A program made the position numbers and the translations under genes. A stretch of DNA of 64,000 bases from an uncultured Clostridium sp. (lineage in GTDB: Bacteria > Bacillota > Clostridia > Lachnospirales > Lachnospiraceae): positions 186,001 to 250,000 of the forward strand of contig UQBG01000001.1 in assembly GCA_900539185.1 (NCBI GenBank), in the 5' to 3' direction. This document shows, piece after piece, positions 1 to 8,661 of the stretch (position 1 is the first letter of the stretch; every line of letters starts with the position of its first letter). The notes under the pieces were generated by a model. That model did not search any database. It was not told the DNA's origin and saw nothing but the letters and a program-made list of their open reading frames with translations.

Positions 1-1800
1 TACCGTCTCCGGATTGTTATTTACGATAATGGTTTCATACCCCTGTGCTTTCAATGCCCAGGTTGCATGTACGGAGCAGAAGTCAAACTCGATACCCTGA
101 CCGATTCGGATCGGTCCGGAACCTAAAACCATGATCTTCTTTCTGTCATGATCCTCAACCACCTCATTGCATCCATCATAGCAGGAATAATAATACGGTG
201 TCGTTGCTTTAAACTCTGCCGCACAGGTATCTACGATCTTATACGATGCATGGATACCCATGTCATATCTTAACTTCTTTATCTCAGTCTCTGTCTTGCC
301 GGTGATCTGACCGATCACCTTATCCGGGAATTCCATACGTTTTGCTTCCAGCATCAGATCCCGGTCGATCTCCTTTGCTTCTCTGAGCTTCTTCTCCATA
401 AATACCAGATTGGCGATCTTATCCAGAAACCAGATATCTACTTTGGTGATTGCATGAATCTCTCCCAATGAAATACCTCTGCGGATGGCTTCTGCGATCA
501 CAAAAATCCGGCGGTCATCTACATTATGCAGACGTTCATGGATCTCTTCTAACGGACGCTTATCATAGTCTAAGTAGATCAGACTATCAACATGCTGTTC
601 CAGAGAACGCAGTGCCTTCATTAATGCGCCTTCAAAGTTCGTACAGATGCTCATAACCTCTCCGGTCGCCTTCATCTGTGTCGTCAGCGTACGCTTTGCT
701 TTAATAAACTTATCAAACGGCAGTCTTGGAATCTTAACAACCACATAATCCAGTGCCGGTTCAAAGCTGGCATAGGTCTTACCGGTGACTGCGTTCTTAA
801 TCTCATCCAGATTATAACCCAGTGCGATCTTTGCAGCCACCTTTGCAATCGGATAACCGGTTGCCTTTGATGCCAATGCAGAAGAACGGCTGACACGCGG
901 ATTTACTTCGATAACGCAATACTCAAAGGAGTCAGGATTCAACGCAAACTGTACATTACATCCGCCCTTGATATCCAATTCACTGATAATATTTAATGCT
1001 GCACTACGAAGCATCTGATGCTCCTTATCTGCCAGCGTCTGAGACGGTGCTACTACAATACTGTCACCGGTATGGACACCAACCGGATCCAGATTCTCCA
1101 TATTACAGATCGTGATACAGGTACCGTTTGCATCCCGCATTACCTCATACTCAATTTCCTTCCAGCCGGCGATACAACGTTCCACCAGAACCTGTCCGAC
1201 TCTGGACAGACGCAGTCCGTTTTCCAGAATATCAACGAACTCTTCCTCATTCGCAGCGATACCGCCACCGGAACCACCCAATGTATAAGCCGGTCTTAAT
1301 ACTGCCGGATATCCGATCGTCTTAACGAACTCCAGACCTGCTTCTACCGTCGTTACAACCTGAGAAGGTGCACATGGTTCATGAATCTTCTCCATGGTCT
1401 TCTTGAACTCGTCTCGATCCTCAGCCTTCTTAATCGTCTGTGCGGAAGTTCCGATCAGTCGAACATTATGCTCGCGTAAAAACCCTGATTCTTCCAGTTC
1501 CATAGCGATATTTAACGCTGCCTGACCGCCCAGAGTCGGAAGCACACTATCCGGCTTCTCCTTCATAATAACCTTCTTCACCACATCCGGTGTCAAAGGT
1601 TCAATATATACCTTATCTGCAATATCCTTATCTGTCATAATGGTAGCAGGATTAGAATTGATCAAGACAACGCAGATTCCTTCTTCCCGAAGAGATCGAC
1701 AAGCCTGTGTTCCTGCATAATCAAATTCCGCAGCCTGACCGATAACGATAGGACCGGAACCGATAACTACTACCTTTTTAATACTTGCAATCTTTGGCAT
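1..1800 (-). CDS. carB: Carbamoyl-phosphate synthase large subunit, N-terminal 600 codons (runs off the left edge)
   Basis: Makes carbamoyl phosphate from bicarbonate, ATP and ammonia supplied by CarA, for pyrimidine and arginine synthesis in the cytoplasm. The reading frame is open from ATG at 1800 to base 1 with no stop, so about 600 of the roughly 1,060 residues usual for the family are visible. It begins MPKIASIKKVVVIGSGPIVIG and shows the first ATP-grasp half (TLGGSGGG near residue 170, EVNPRVSRSSALASKATGYP near 300). The second half's start, VLGSGPIRIGQGIEFDFC, appears just before the edge. The ATG overlaps the carA stop by one base (TAATG), so the subunits are translationally coupled. 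Identification is by recognised sequence; I see no defect in the visible part. Confidence 0.97.
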   Translation of the reverse strand, partial: MPKIASIKKVVVIGSGPIVIGQAAEFDYAGTQACRSLREEGICVVLINSNPATIMTDKDIADKVYIEPLTPDVVKKVIMKEKPDSVLPTLGGQAALNIAMELEESGFLREHNVRLIGTSAQTIKKAEDRDEFKKTMEKIHEPCAPSQVVTTVEAGLEFVKTIGYPAVLRPAYTLGGSGGGIAANEEEFVDILENGLRLSRVGQVLVERCIAGWKEIEYEVMRDANGTCITICNMENLDPVGVHTGDSIVVAPSQTLADKEHQMLRSAALNIISELDIKGGCNVQFALNPDSFEYCVIEVNPRVSRSSALASKATGYPIAKVAAKIALGYNLDEIKNAVTGKTYASFEPALDYVVVKIPRLPFDKFIKAKRTLTTQMKATGEVMSICTNFEGALMKALRSLEQHVDSLIYLDYDKRPLEEIHERLHNVDDRRIFVIAEAIRRGISLGEIHAITKVDIWFLDKIANLVFMEKKLREAKEIDRDLMLEAKRMEFPDKVIGQITGKTETEIKKLRYDMGIHASYKIVDTCAAEFKATTPYYYSCYDGCNEVVEDHDRKKIMVLGSGPIRIGQGIEFDFCSVHATWALKAQGYETIIVNNNPETV

Positions 1801-2882
1801 TACTTTGACACCTCCATCATATTAATAAACTCGTCAAACAAGAATGCTGTATCCAGCGGGCCGGCACAGGCTTCCGGATGGAACTGCACAGTCTGTACAT
1901 TCTTACCCAGATAATGTACACCCTCTACCGTACCGTCATTTACATTTACATAGCTCACTTCTGCGACTTCCCGATCCAGTGAACTTTCCTTAACCATATA
2001 TCCATGATTCTGTGTAGATATATATACCTTTCCGGTCTTTAATGCACGCACCGGATGGTTTGCTCCACGATGACCATACTTCATCTTCTCGGTATCTCCG
2101 CCATTTGCCAGTGCCAACAGCTGATGTCCCAGACAAATTGCAAAAATCGGTATATCCGTAGCAAACAGCTTCTTGATCTCTTCGATCGTCTTCACGCAGC
2201 TCTTCGGATCGCCGGGGCCGTTTGTCAGCATGATGCCATCCGGTTTTCCTTCCAGGATTTCCTCGGCCGGAGTCTCTGCCGGATACAGGGTTACCTCACA
2301 GCCTCTCTTCTGAAGGGAGCGGATAATATTTCTCTTTACACCCAGATCAATCATAGCCACCTTGTAAGCAGCGGTTCCCTCAGCCGGATATACCTTTTTC
2401 TCCTTGCAGGTTACTTCCAGTACCACATGACCAATCTTAAATGCCTGAATCCGCGGAAGAACCTCTTCCAATGAATAGTTCTCATCGGTTGTAATCATTC
2501 CATTCATAGTACCCTTTTCCCGAAGGATCTTTGTAAGGGCTCTGGTATCGATTCCTTCAATACCGGTAATATTATTCTTTTCCAAATACTGTTCCAGGGT
2601 TCCTTCACATCTGAAATTACTAGGAAGTTTTGCGATTTCACGAACGATAAATCCAGACTGCCACGGCCGATCTGCCTCAGCATCCTCCATACATATACCA
2701 TAATTACCAATCAACGGATACGTCATACATACTGACTGTCCGGCATAGGACGGATCCGTCAACACTTCTAAATAACCGGTCATAGACGTATTGAACACGA
2801 TCTCACTGATAATCTCCTTGGTCGATCCAATACTTTTCCCGGTAAATACTGTGCCGTCTTCCAAAATAAGAAAAGCTTTCAT
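1800..2882 (-). CDS. carA: Carbamoyl-phosphate synthase small (glutaminase) subunit
   Basis: Hydrolyses glutamine and channels ammonia to CarB. The start is set at the ATG at 2882 (MKAFLILEDG) because AAAGGAACAGG lies about ten bases upstream. A longer in-frame extension (to 2921) begins at the poly-T end of a putative attenuator and is unlikely to be protein. The 360 residues match the family length. The class-I amidotransferase domain shows AICLGHQLL with the nucleophile Cys near residue 250 and QFHPEA with the His/Glu pair near the C-terminus. It is the first gene of carAB, behind a good promoter at 3015-3043 and a hairpin with a T-run at 2920-2990 that suggests transcription attenuation, probably by pyrimidines (inference). 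Confidence 0.96.
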   Translation of the reverse strand: MKAFLILEDGTVFTGKSIGSTKEIISEIVFNTSMTGYLEVLTDPSYAGQSVCMTYPLIGNYGICMEDAEADRPWQSGFIVREIAKLPSNFRCEGTLEQYLEKNNITGIEGIDTRALTKILREKGTMNGMITTDENYSLEEVLPRIQAFKIGHVVLEVTCKEKKVYPAEGTAAYKVAMIDLGVKRNIIRSLQKRGCEVTLYPAETPAEEILEGKPDGIMLTNGPGDPKSCVKTIEEIKKLFATDIPIFAICLGHQLLALANGGDTEKMKYGHRGANHPVRALKTGKVYISTQNHGYMVKESSLDREVAEVSYVNVNDGTVEGVHYLGKNVQTVQFHPEACAGPLDTAFLFDEFINMMEVSK

Positions 2883-2919
2883 CTTTGCACCTGTTCCTTT
2901 CTTTTTGACCATTTTGCTC

Positions 2920-2990
2920 AAAAAAAAAAGACTAATAAGCCCCTATCGCATTGCACAAACAACCGGCAAAACCACAGGCCTAATCTTTTT
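2920..2990 (-). terminator. Possible attenuator hairpin in the carA leader
   Basis: On the minus strand AAAAAGA plus TAGGCC (2977-2990) can pair with GGGGCTTA and TCTTTTT (2923-2943), leaving a small internal loop and about 33 bases of loop with a weak inner TTGC/GCAA stem. The right arm runs directly into ten T residues ending at 2920, about 40 bases before the carA start. Position between promoter and start codon is what an attenuator would have. I do not see a clear PyrR-binding loop, so the regulator is unassigned. Confidence 0.5.
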
Positions 2991-3014
2991 CATGGCAGTC
3001 CTTAAATTGATAAA

Positions 3015-3043
3015 AGTTTAACACAAGGCACCATTTATTTCAA
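3015..3043 (-). promoter_or_regulatory. Promoter of carAB
   Basis: Minus-strand TTGAAA (3038-3043), 17-base spacer, TAAACT (3015-3020). It lies between the queH stop and carA, giving a leader of roughly 125 bases that includes the hairpin at 2920-2990. Confidence 0.6.
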
Positions 3044-3050
3044 CCCCTTT

Positions 3051-3701
3051 TCAACATTTTTTGTTCTTTTCCTGCACACGACGATCCCGCTCCGCCTTCG
3101 AATACACACAGCCACAGTAGTCCTGACGATAGAGTTGATACTCTCTGGACAGTTCAATCGAACGACGGTATCCATTTTTCTTTTTAAAATCCGATACCAG
3201 ATATGTAAGTCCATACTCGTCTGCCAGGCGTTCTCCGATCTCATTCAACCAGTCTGCACGCTTATACGGACTGATTGACAATGTAGTTGTAAAGTAATCA
3301 TAGGCACCTTCCCTGCATAGCTGTGCCGTCTTGCGCAGCCGTTGCTCATAGCAGCGATAGCAGCGGGATCCTCCCTCTGGTTCCTGTTCCAGACCCTTTG
3401 CCATCTCCAAAAACTCCTCCGGACAATAGTCCCCTACACAGATCTCTACCGGATTCTGAAGCGGGAATTGTTGAACAAAACGCCTTAATTCGTCAACGCG
3501 CTTGTCAAATTCTTCTTTTGGTGCTATATTGGAATTATAAAAAAACAATGTGATTTTGAAAAATTTTGATAAATATTCCAGAACATAGCTACTACAGGGA
3601 GCACAGCATACATGAAGCAATAAGGTTGGTGTCTGATTGGATCTTGTTATTTCTTCCAGTTTTTCATCTAATTTTTGTTGAAAGTTAACATTGTTTTTCA
3701 T
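3051..3701 (-). CDS. queH: Epoxyqueuosine reductase QueH (DUF208)
   Basis: QueH carries out the last step of queuosine synthesis in tRNA, reducing epoxyqueuosine, and is the non-homologous replacement of QueG. The start MKNNVN at 3701 is chosen because AAAGGAG precedes it by eight bases; a ten-codon longer reading to 3731 has no such site. The 216-residue protein has the family hallmarks: HVCCAPCSS near residue 30, with the adjacent Cys pair, and further Cys in RCYRCYEQR and DYCGCVYS that bind the iron-sulfur and metal centres. It stands alone, divergent from the small gene at 3894 and upstream of carAB, which has its own promoter. Confidence 0.93.
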   Translation of the reverse strand: MKNNVNFQQKLDEKLEEITRSNQTPTLLLHVCCAPCSSYVLEYLSKFFKITLFFYNSNIAPKEEFDKRVDELRRFVQQFPLQNPVEICVGDYCPEEFLEMAKGLEQEPEGGSRCYRCYEQRLRKTAQLCREGAYDYFTTTLSISPYKRADWLNEIGERLADEYGLTYLVSDFKKKNGYRRSIELSREYQLYRQDYCGCVYSKAERDRRVQEKNKKC

Positions 3702-3748
3702 TTTTTTAGCTCCTTTATGGAATATAACCAATTTGCATTGTATTTAAC

Positions 3749-3784
3749 CTAGTAAAAGTCGATACTTTTATACACTTTTACTAA
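3749..3784. repeat. Inverted/iterated repeat between divergent genes
   Basis: CTAGTAAAAGT (3749-3759) and ACTTTTACTAA (3774-3784) form an inverted repeat with 10 of 11 bases paired. The 14-base centre contains a third ACTTTTA copy. It lies in the queH upstream region and touches the -35 box of the plus-strand gene, so it could be an operator for one or both genes. No protein is known to bind here. Confidence 0.55.
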
Positions 3785-3813
3785 TTGACTTTGTTCATAA
3801 TATACAATATACT
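3785..3813 (+). promoter_or_regulatory. Promoter of the small gene at 3894
   Basis: TTGACT (3785-3790), 17-base spacer, TATACT (3808-3813), about 75 bases upstream of the start codon. The -35 box abuts the inverted repeat at 3749-3784. Confidence 0.6.
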
Positions 3814-3893
3814 ATTATCAAGAAAGTAGCAATAGGTAATTAGCATATTGTTATATTCTTAGAAACAAGATTAACTTGTGGGAGGTAATAATT

Positions 3894-4127
3894 ATGACCG
3901 TTGATGAAGCAGTAAAAAAGTACAAACTTGAACCATTGAATGTTTATACTGCCAAGGCAAAAGCCAAGGAATTAAACGTTGATGAAGTTTTATATATGAA
4001 CGTCCAGAAGAACAAGTATGCTTATATTGTTAAAGACGGCGCCCGTGGTTTTGTATTATACCAGGACGAGAAGAGCTTATACACGAAGATGTATAAGGGC
4101 TTAAAAATGACACCTCTTCAGCCTTAA
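3894..4127 (+). CDS. Small conserved-looking protein of unknown function, 77 aa
   Basis: I do not recognise a named family. The start ATG at 3894 (MTVDEAVKKY) follows GGGAGG at 3879-3884 with good spacing; a TTG 18 bases earlier is in frame but lacks a ribosome site. The protein is soluble, rich in Lys and Tyr, with no signal peptide, membrane span or cysteine. The N-terminal half looks helical (DEAVKKYKLEPLNVYTAKAKAKELNVDEVL). The C-terminal half looks like short beta strands (KYAYIVKDGARGFVLYQDEKSLYTKMYKGL). It is monocistronic, with its own promoter and a strong terminator. A start, promoter, terminator and coding bias all in place make it a real gene. Confidence 0.8.
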   Translation: MTVDEAVKKYKLEPLNVYTAKAKAKELNVDEVLYMNVQKNKYAYIVKDGARGFVLYQDEKSLYTKMYKGLKMTPLQP

Positions 4128-4165
4128 CATTTCACTTTCGTACATAGATTGGATTCATATATCAC

Positions 4166-4211
4166 GAACAATAAAAAGAAGGATTCTGACGAGTCCTTCT
4201 TTTTATTGTTC
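4166..4211. terminator. Bidirectional terminator between the small gene and guaB
   Basis: A perfect 18-bp stem, GAACAATAAAAAGAAGGA (4166-4183) with its complement at 4194-4211, and a 10-base loop. A/T-rich stem ends supply T-runs in both directions, serving the convergent genes on either side. Confidence 0.9.
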
Positions 4212-4240
4212 GCTTTTATCTCTTCTGCTATCCGCAGTCC

Positions 4241-5692
4241 CTACTCTACACTATAGTTTGGTGCTTCCTTTGTGATCTGAATATCATGTGGATGACTCTC
4301 TTTCAGAGAAGCAGATGTAATCTTAACAAACCTCGCCTTCTCATGCAGCGTCGGAATATCCTTTGAACCACAGTATCCCATACCCGCACGCAATCCACCG
4401 ATCAACTGGAATACGGTATCCTCTACTGTTCCCTTATATGCCACACGTCCTTCTACGCCTTCCGGAACCAGCTTCTTTGCATTGCTCTGGAAATAACGAT
4501 CTTTACTACCGTTTTCCATTGCTGAGATAGAACCCATACCACGGTATACTTTATATTTTCTACCCTGATATAATTCAAACTCTCCCGGACTTTCATCCGT
4601 TCCCGCAAACATGCTGCCCATCATACAGACATCTGCGCCGGCTGCCAGAGCCTTTGTAATATCACCGGAATACTTGATACCACCATCTGCAATGATTGGA
4701 ATATTATACTTCTGTGATACAGAATATGCATCCATGATCGCAGTCATCTGCGGTACACCGATACCTGCTACGATACGGGTTGTACAGATAGAACCGGGTC
4801 CGATACCGATCTTAATCGCATCCGCACCGGCCTTGATCAGATCTTCTGTTCCCTGTGCAGTTGCTACATTTCCGGCGATCACCTGCAGATCCGGATAAGC
4901 ATTCTTTACGATCTCCAGTGTCTTCAGTACATTTGCTGACTGCCCATGTGCAGAATCAATAACGATAACATCAACCTTTGCCTTTACCAGTTCACTTACA
5001 CGATCCAGAATATCCGGTGTAACACCAACACCGGCACCACACAGCAGTCTTCCCTGAGAATCCTTTGCGGAATTCGGATACTTGATCTGCTTTTCAATAT
5101 CTTTGATTGTAATCAAGCCCTTCAGATTATAGTTTTCATCTACGATCGGAAGCTTTTCCTTTCTGGCTTCTCCCAGAATCCGTTTTGCCTCTTCCAGTGT
5201 AATTCCTTCTCTGGCCGTTACCAGATTCTCCGTTGTCATAGAGTCTTTGATCTTCTTTGTATAATCGGTTTCAAACTTCAGGTCACGATTGGTTAAGATA
5301 CCAACCAGCTTCCCATTCTCTGTAATCGGTACACCGGATATACGAAACTTTGCCATCAGCTTGTCAGCGTCGTCCAATGTATGTTCAGGAGATAATGAAA
5401 AAGGATCTGTTATAACGCCATTCTCTGATCGTTTTACCTTATCTACTTCTTCTGCCTGCTGCTCGATTGTCATATTCTTATGAATAATACCTATACCACC
5501 CTGTCGTGCCATAGCAATCGCCATACGATGCTCTGTAACGGTATCCATACCGGAACTCATCAATGGAATCTGCAACTGAATCTTGTTTGTTAATCTTGTA
5601 GTAAGTACGATATCATTTGGGATTACTTCTGAATACTGAGGTACTAAGAGTACATCATCAAAGGTAATGCCTTCGCCAACAATCTTACTCAT
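4241..5692 (-). CDS. guaB: Inosine-5'-monophosphate dehydrogenase
   Basis: Oxidises IMP to XMP with NAD, the committed step to guanine nucleotides. The TIM barrel (EGITFDDVLLVPQYSEV at the N-terminus) carries a paired CBS insertion around residues 95-205 and the catalytic loop GPGSICTTRIVAG with Cys near 303. Next come the NAD/IMP segment DGGIKYSGD and the mobile flap RGMGSISAM. The start is ambiguous: an in-frame GTG at 5704 lies too close to AAGGAG, while the ATG at 5692 (MSKIVGEG) gives about 483 residues, the family norm, with 13 bases to the same site. I chose the ATG. A strong promoter lies at 5733-5761; the gene is monocistronic and ends at a shared terminator. Confidence 0.97.
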   Translation of the reverse strand: MSKIVGEGITFDDVLLVPQYSEVIPNDIVLTTRLTNKIQLQIPLMSSGMDTVTEHRMAIAMARQGGIGIIHKNMTIEQQAEEVDKVKRSENGVITDPFSLSPEHTLDDADKLMAKFRISGVPITENGKLVGILTNRDLKFETDYTKKIKDSMTTENLVTAREGITLEEAKRILGEARKEKLPIVDENYNLKGLITIKDIEKQIKYPNSAKDSQGRLLCGAGVGVTPDILDRVSELVKAKVDVIVIDSAHGQSANVLKTLEIVKNAYPDLQVIAGNVATAQGTEDLIKAGADAIKIGIGPGSICTTRIVAGIGVPQMTAIMDAYSVSQKYNIPIIADGGIKYSGDITKALAAGADVCMMGSMFAGTDESPGEFELYQGRKYKVYRGMGSISAMENGSKDRYFQSNAKKLVPEGVEGRVAYKGTVEDTVFQLIGGLRAGMGYCGSKDIPTLHEKARFVKITSASLKESHPHDIQITKEAPNYSVE

Positions 5693-5732
5693 TTCTCCAT
5701 TCACACTCCTTCTTTAAATAATTATGTTATCC

Positions 5733-5761
5733 ATAGTAGCAAATCTGCCCCACAGTGTCAA
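5733..5761 (-). promoter_or_regulatory. Promoter of guaB
   Basis: Minus-strand TTGACA (5756-5761), 17-base spacer ending in TGC, TACTAT (5733-5738). The -35 is consensus and the TGn is an extended -10. The leader is about 35 bases, so no riboswitch fits here. Confidence 0.8.
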
Positions 5762-5766
5762 CCTTT

Positions 5767-6276
5767 TCAATCTTCATATACGGCATTGGGAATCCGCTGT
5801 CTTAACTGATCCATCATATTCTCCGTAGGTTCCAGCAGAATAATGGTGCTGATTCCCCGCAGATCCAGATAAAATCCATATACCTTATCCCTTGGTTCAT
5901 CCGATGTATAGTCCGTAAAACGCATCTGAGGATTCCGTTCCCGTTCATTCGACAGCCGATAAGAATCTGCAGGTGCAACCATGCGGATATTGCTGGTATT
6001 AAACTGAATCGCCGTTCTTCTCCGACTCTGATTAATAATTTTATCCACCTGTAGATCTTCATTTGCCATGGAATATTCATACTCAATATTTCTCTCACGA
6101 AACAGCATAATGAAGGACACACCTGTGATAATGGCTATAATAATCGTAAAATGGATCCAGTAAAATACTCCCAGTGCAACCAGAGTCATTCCGGCAAGTA
6201 CCCACATTGTAATGATCCGATTCTTATCTTTCTTAGCCTTTACTGCCTTTTCTTCATAAAAGTCTTTCGTTATCAT
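5767..6276 (-). CDS. Membrane-anchored protein of unknown function, 169 aa
   Basis: I recognise no enzyme family. The first 22 residues are charged (EEKAVKAKKDKNR). Two hydrophobic helices follow at about residues 22-40 (MWVLAGMTLVALGVFYW) and 42-59 (FTIIIAIITGVSFIMLF), then a soluble cytoplasmic domain of about 110 residues. That domain mixes beta-type segments (EYEYSMANEDLQVDKI, RTAIQFNTSNIRMVAP, VYGFYLDLRGISTIILLEP), which resembles a bacterial PH-like or lipid-binding fold by pattern only. The ATG follows GGAGG at normal spacing. It lies 61 bases after nfnB with no terminator seen, so it may be cotranscribed with nfnAB. Confidence 0.85.
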   Translation of the reverse strand: MITKDFYEEKAVKAKKDKNRIITMWVLAGMTLVALGVFYWIHFTIIIAIITGVSFIMLFRERNIEYEYSMANEDLQVDKIINQSRRRTAIQFNTSNIRMVAPADSYRLSNERERNPQMRFTDYTSDEPRDKVYGFYLDLRGISTIILLEPTENMMDQLRQRIPNAVYED

Positions 6277-6337
6277 TTCTGTCCTCCACTGCTGCTCGTA
6301 TATTTATGAGCTATCTCACGTGTTTTTGTCTTTATGT

Positions 6338-7726
6338 TTATGCATTCAATGCTTCATCTATCGCTTTTGCAGCTTTCTTACCGGCACCCATTGCCAGAAT
6401 AACAGTTGCTGCTCCGGTTACTGTATCACCGCCTGCATATACACCATCCTTACTGGTCTTCATGGTATCTTCATCTACAATGATACCACCCCACTTCTGA
6501 GTATCCAGACCCGGTGTTGTCTGACGGATCAATGGATTCGGGCTCTGTCCGATTGCTATAATTACAGTTTCTACCGGAATCACATAGTTTGATCCTTCTA
6601 CCGGAACCGGAGAACGTCTTCCGGATGCATCCGGTTCGCCTAACTCCTGCTTTACAACTTCGATACCGGATACCCAGCCGTCTGTGCCATGGATTTCACA
6701 TGGGTTATTTAACAGCTTGAAGATAATGCCCTCTTCCTTTGCGTGATGTACTTCTTCCTTACGCGCAGGCACTTCATCCTCACCACGACGATATACGATA
6801 TATACATTTTCTGCGCCCAGTCTCTTTGCTGTTCTGGCAGCGTCCATAGCCACATTACCGGCACCTACGACCGCAACATTCTTGCCTACCTTAACCGGGG
6901 TAGGAGTCTCCGGGAACTTATACGCCTTCATCAGGTTCACTCTGGTTAAGAATTCATTTGCAGAATATACACCCAACAGATTCTCACCCGGAATATTCAG
7001 GAATCTAGGAAGACCTGCACCACTGCCTACAAATACTGCCTGATAACCATCTGCCATCAGATCATCAATCGTCATAGACCGTCCGATGATAACATTTGTT
7101 TCAATGTCTACACCCAGATTCTTTACATTTTCGATTTCCTTTGCTACCAGATCCTTTGGCAGACGGAACTCCGGAATACCATAGCTCAATACACCACCGG
7201 CTTTATGCAGTGCTTCAAATATCGTAACATCGTATCCCTTCTTAGCCAGTTCACCGGCACAGGTCAGACCGGAAGGTCCACAGCCTACAACCGCTACCTT
7301 CTTACCATTCTTCTCGATCTCTGCCGGAGTCTGTACAGCATGTGCCATATGATAATCTGCCACAAATCGTTCCAGACGGCCAATCGCTACCGGTTCACCC
7401 TTGATACCACGCACGCATCTTCCCTCGCACTGGTTCTCCTGCGGACAAACACGGCCACAGATTGCCGGCAGGGCATTCTCACTCGTAATAATCTCATATG
7501 CAGCCTCGAAGTCTCCTTCTGCTACCTTCTCAATGAATCCCGGAATCGGTACATTTACCGGGCAGCCATCCATACACGGCTTTTTGGGACAGTTCAGGCA
7601 ACGACCGGCTTCTTCCATTGCCATTTCCTTTGTATAGCCAAGAGCAACTTCTTCAAAGTTCTTATTCCGAACGTCCGGTGCCTGTTCCGGCATAACTACC
7701 TTTGTCATACTCATATTCTTACCCAT
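6338..7726 (-). CDS. nfnB: NfnB-type NADPH-binding subunit of the bifurcating ferredoxin:NADP transhydrogenase
   Basis: Homologous to the glutamate synthase small chain (462 aa). It starts with two 4Fe-4S motifs (CLNCPKKPCMDGC, Cys 43-55, and CGRVCPQENQCEGRC near 95-110), followed by two Rossmann folds (VVGCGPSGLTCAGELAKKGY; VVGAGNVAMDAARTAKRLG) for FAD and NADPH. I call NfnB rather than GltD because no GltB-like glutamine amidotransferase is present and the next gene upstream, two bases away, is the FAD/[2Fe-2S] partner. The pair would couple NADH and reduced ferredoxin to two NADPH in the cytoplasm (known for Clostridium NfnAB). AGAGG sits nine bases before the ATG, inside the end of nfnA. 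Confidence 0.88.
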   Translation of the reverse strand: MGKNMSMTKVVMPEQAPDVRNKNFEEVALGYTKEMAMEEAGRCLNCPKKPCMDGCPVNVPIPGFIEKVAEGDFEAAYEIITSENALPAICGRVCPQENQCEGRCVRGIKGEPVAIGRLERFVADYHMAHAVQTPAEIEKNGKKVAVVGCGPSGLTCAGELAKKGYDVTIFEALHKAGGVLSYGIPEFRLPKDLVAKEIENVKNLGVDIETNVIIGRSMTIDDLMADGYQAVFVGSGAGLPRFLNIPGENLLGVYSANEFLTRVNLMKAYKFPETPTPVKVGKNVAVVGAGNVAMDAARTAKRLGAENVYIVYRRGEDEVPARKEEVHHAKEEGIIFKLLNNPCEIHGTDGWVSGIEVVKQELGEPDASGRRSPVPVEGSNYVIPVETVIIAIGQSPNPLIRQTTPGLDTQKWGGIIVDEDTMKTSKDGVYAGGDTVTGAATVILAMGAGKKAAKAIDEALNA

Positions 7727-7728
7727 GT

Positions 7729-8550
7729 CTATACACCTCTTCCTATCTTACACTGATGTTCTTCTTCTTTAAACATTGTCTGACGTTTCATACATTCATC
7801 AAAGTCTACTTCAAAACCATTAAAGTCCGGTCCGTCTACGCAGGCAAACTTTGTCTTACCGCCTACACTGACACGACATCCGCCACACATACCGGTTCCG
7901 TCGATCATAATCGGATTCAGCGATACATTCGTCGGAATTCCCAGTGGCTGTGTTACTTTAACCACATTCTTCATCATGATCAATGGTCCGATGGCGATGA
8001 CTTCATCGATCTTATCTCCTTTTTCAATCAGGTCTGACAATACATTTGTTACAAAGCCCTTTGTTCCAAGACTGCCGTCATCGGTTGCTATATACACATG
8101 ATCACAGAATTCTGCAAACTTCTCCTTCAGAATAACAAACTCTGCACTTCGACCGCCAATGATAACGTCTACCTTAACGCCCATTTCATGCAGCTTACGA
8201 AGCTGTGGATATAGTGGTGCCGATCCAACACCTCCGGCAACACCTACCACATGATCTACCTTATGCAATGGTGCCGGCTGTCCCAGCGGTCCCACAAAGT
8301 CTACTACATAATCGCCAGCCTGCTTCTTGCTCAGCAGCTCAGTCGAATATCCAACTACCTGATAAATAATCGTAACGGTCTCTGCCTCACGATCATAGTC
8401 CGCAATTGTCAAAGGTACACGCTCACCATCTTCATCCACACGGATAATGATAAACTGTCCTGCTTCACACTTTCTTGCTACATAAGGAGCATGAATCACC
8501 ATCAGCTCTACTGCCTGATTCAAGACCTCTTTACTCACAATCTTGTACAT
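7729..8550 (-). CDS. nfnA: NfnA-type FAD and [2Fe-2S] subunit of the bifurcating transhydrogenase
   Basis: Ferredoxin-NADP reductase-like protein, 273 aa from the ATG at 8550 (MYKIVSKE), which has AGTAGGG seven bases upstream; the TTG two codons earlier is less likely. Order: an FAD-binding barrel (GERVPLTIADYDREAETVTI, YSTELLSKKQAGD), an NAD-binding domain (VAGGVGSAPLYPQLRKL) and a C-terminal [2Fe-2S] loop (DGTGMCGGCRVSVGGKTKFAC). In the dihydroorotate-dehydrogenase electron-transfer family this layout pairs with PyrD, but here the neighbour is a GltD-like flavoprotein, which fits NfnA. An extended -10 (TGATAGAAT on the minus strand, about 8617-8625) may be its promoter; I see no convincing -35. 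Confidence 0.88.
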   Translation of the reverse strand: MYKIVSKEVLNQAVELMVIHAPYVARKCEAGQFIIIRVDEDGERVPLTIADYDREAETVTIIYQVVGYSTELLSKKQAGDYVVDFVGPLGQPAPLHKVDHVVGVAGGVGSAPLYPQLRKLHEMGVKVDVIIGGRSAEFVILKEKFAEFCDHVYIATDDGSLGTKGFVTNVLSDLIEKGDKIDEVIAIGPLIMMKNVVKVTQPLGIPTNVSLNPIMIDGTGMCGGCRVSVGGKTKFACVDGPDFNGFEVDFDECMKRQTMFKEEEHQCKIGRGV

Positions 8551-8661
8551 CGTCAAACCCTACTTTCCTTTTTAATCTTTCCACATGCATATACTCCACA
8601 TATGTATACACTTGTTTATTCTATCATTTTTCCACAAAAAATCCTAGACCTTTTTAGCGGT

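Noticed and set aside
6338..7726. Glutamate synthase small subunit GltD
   Set aside because: No GltB-like gene is adjacent; the neighbour is an FAD/[2Fe-2S] subunit, which fits NfnAB.
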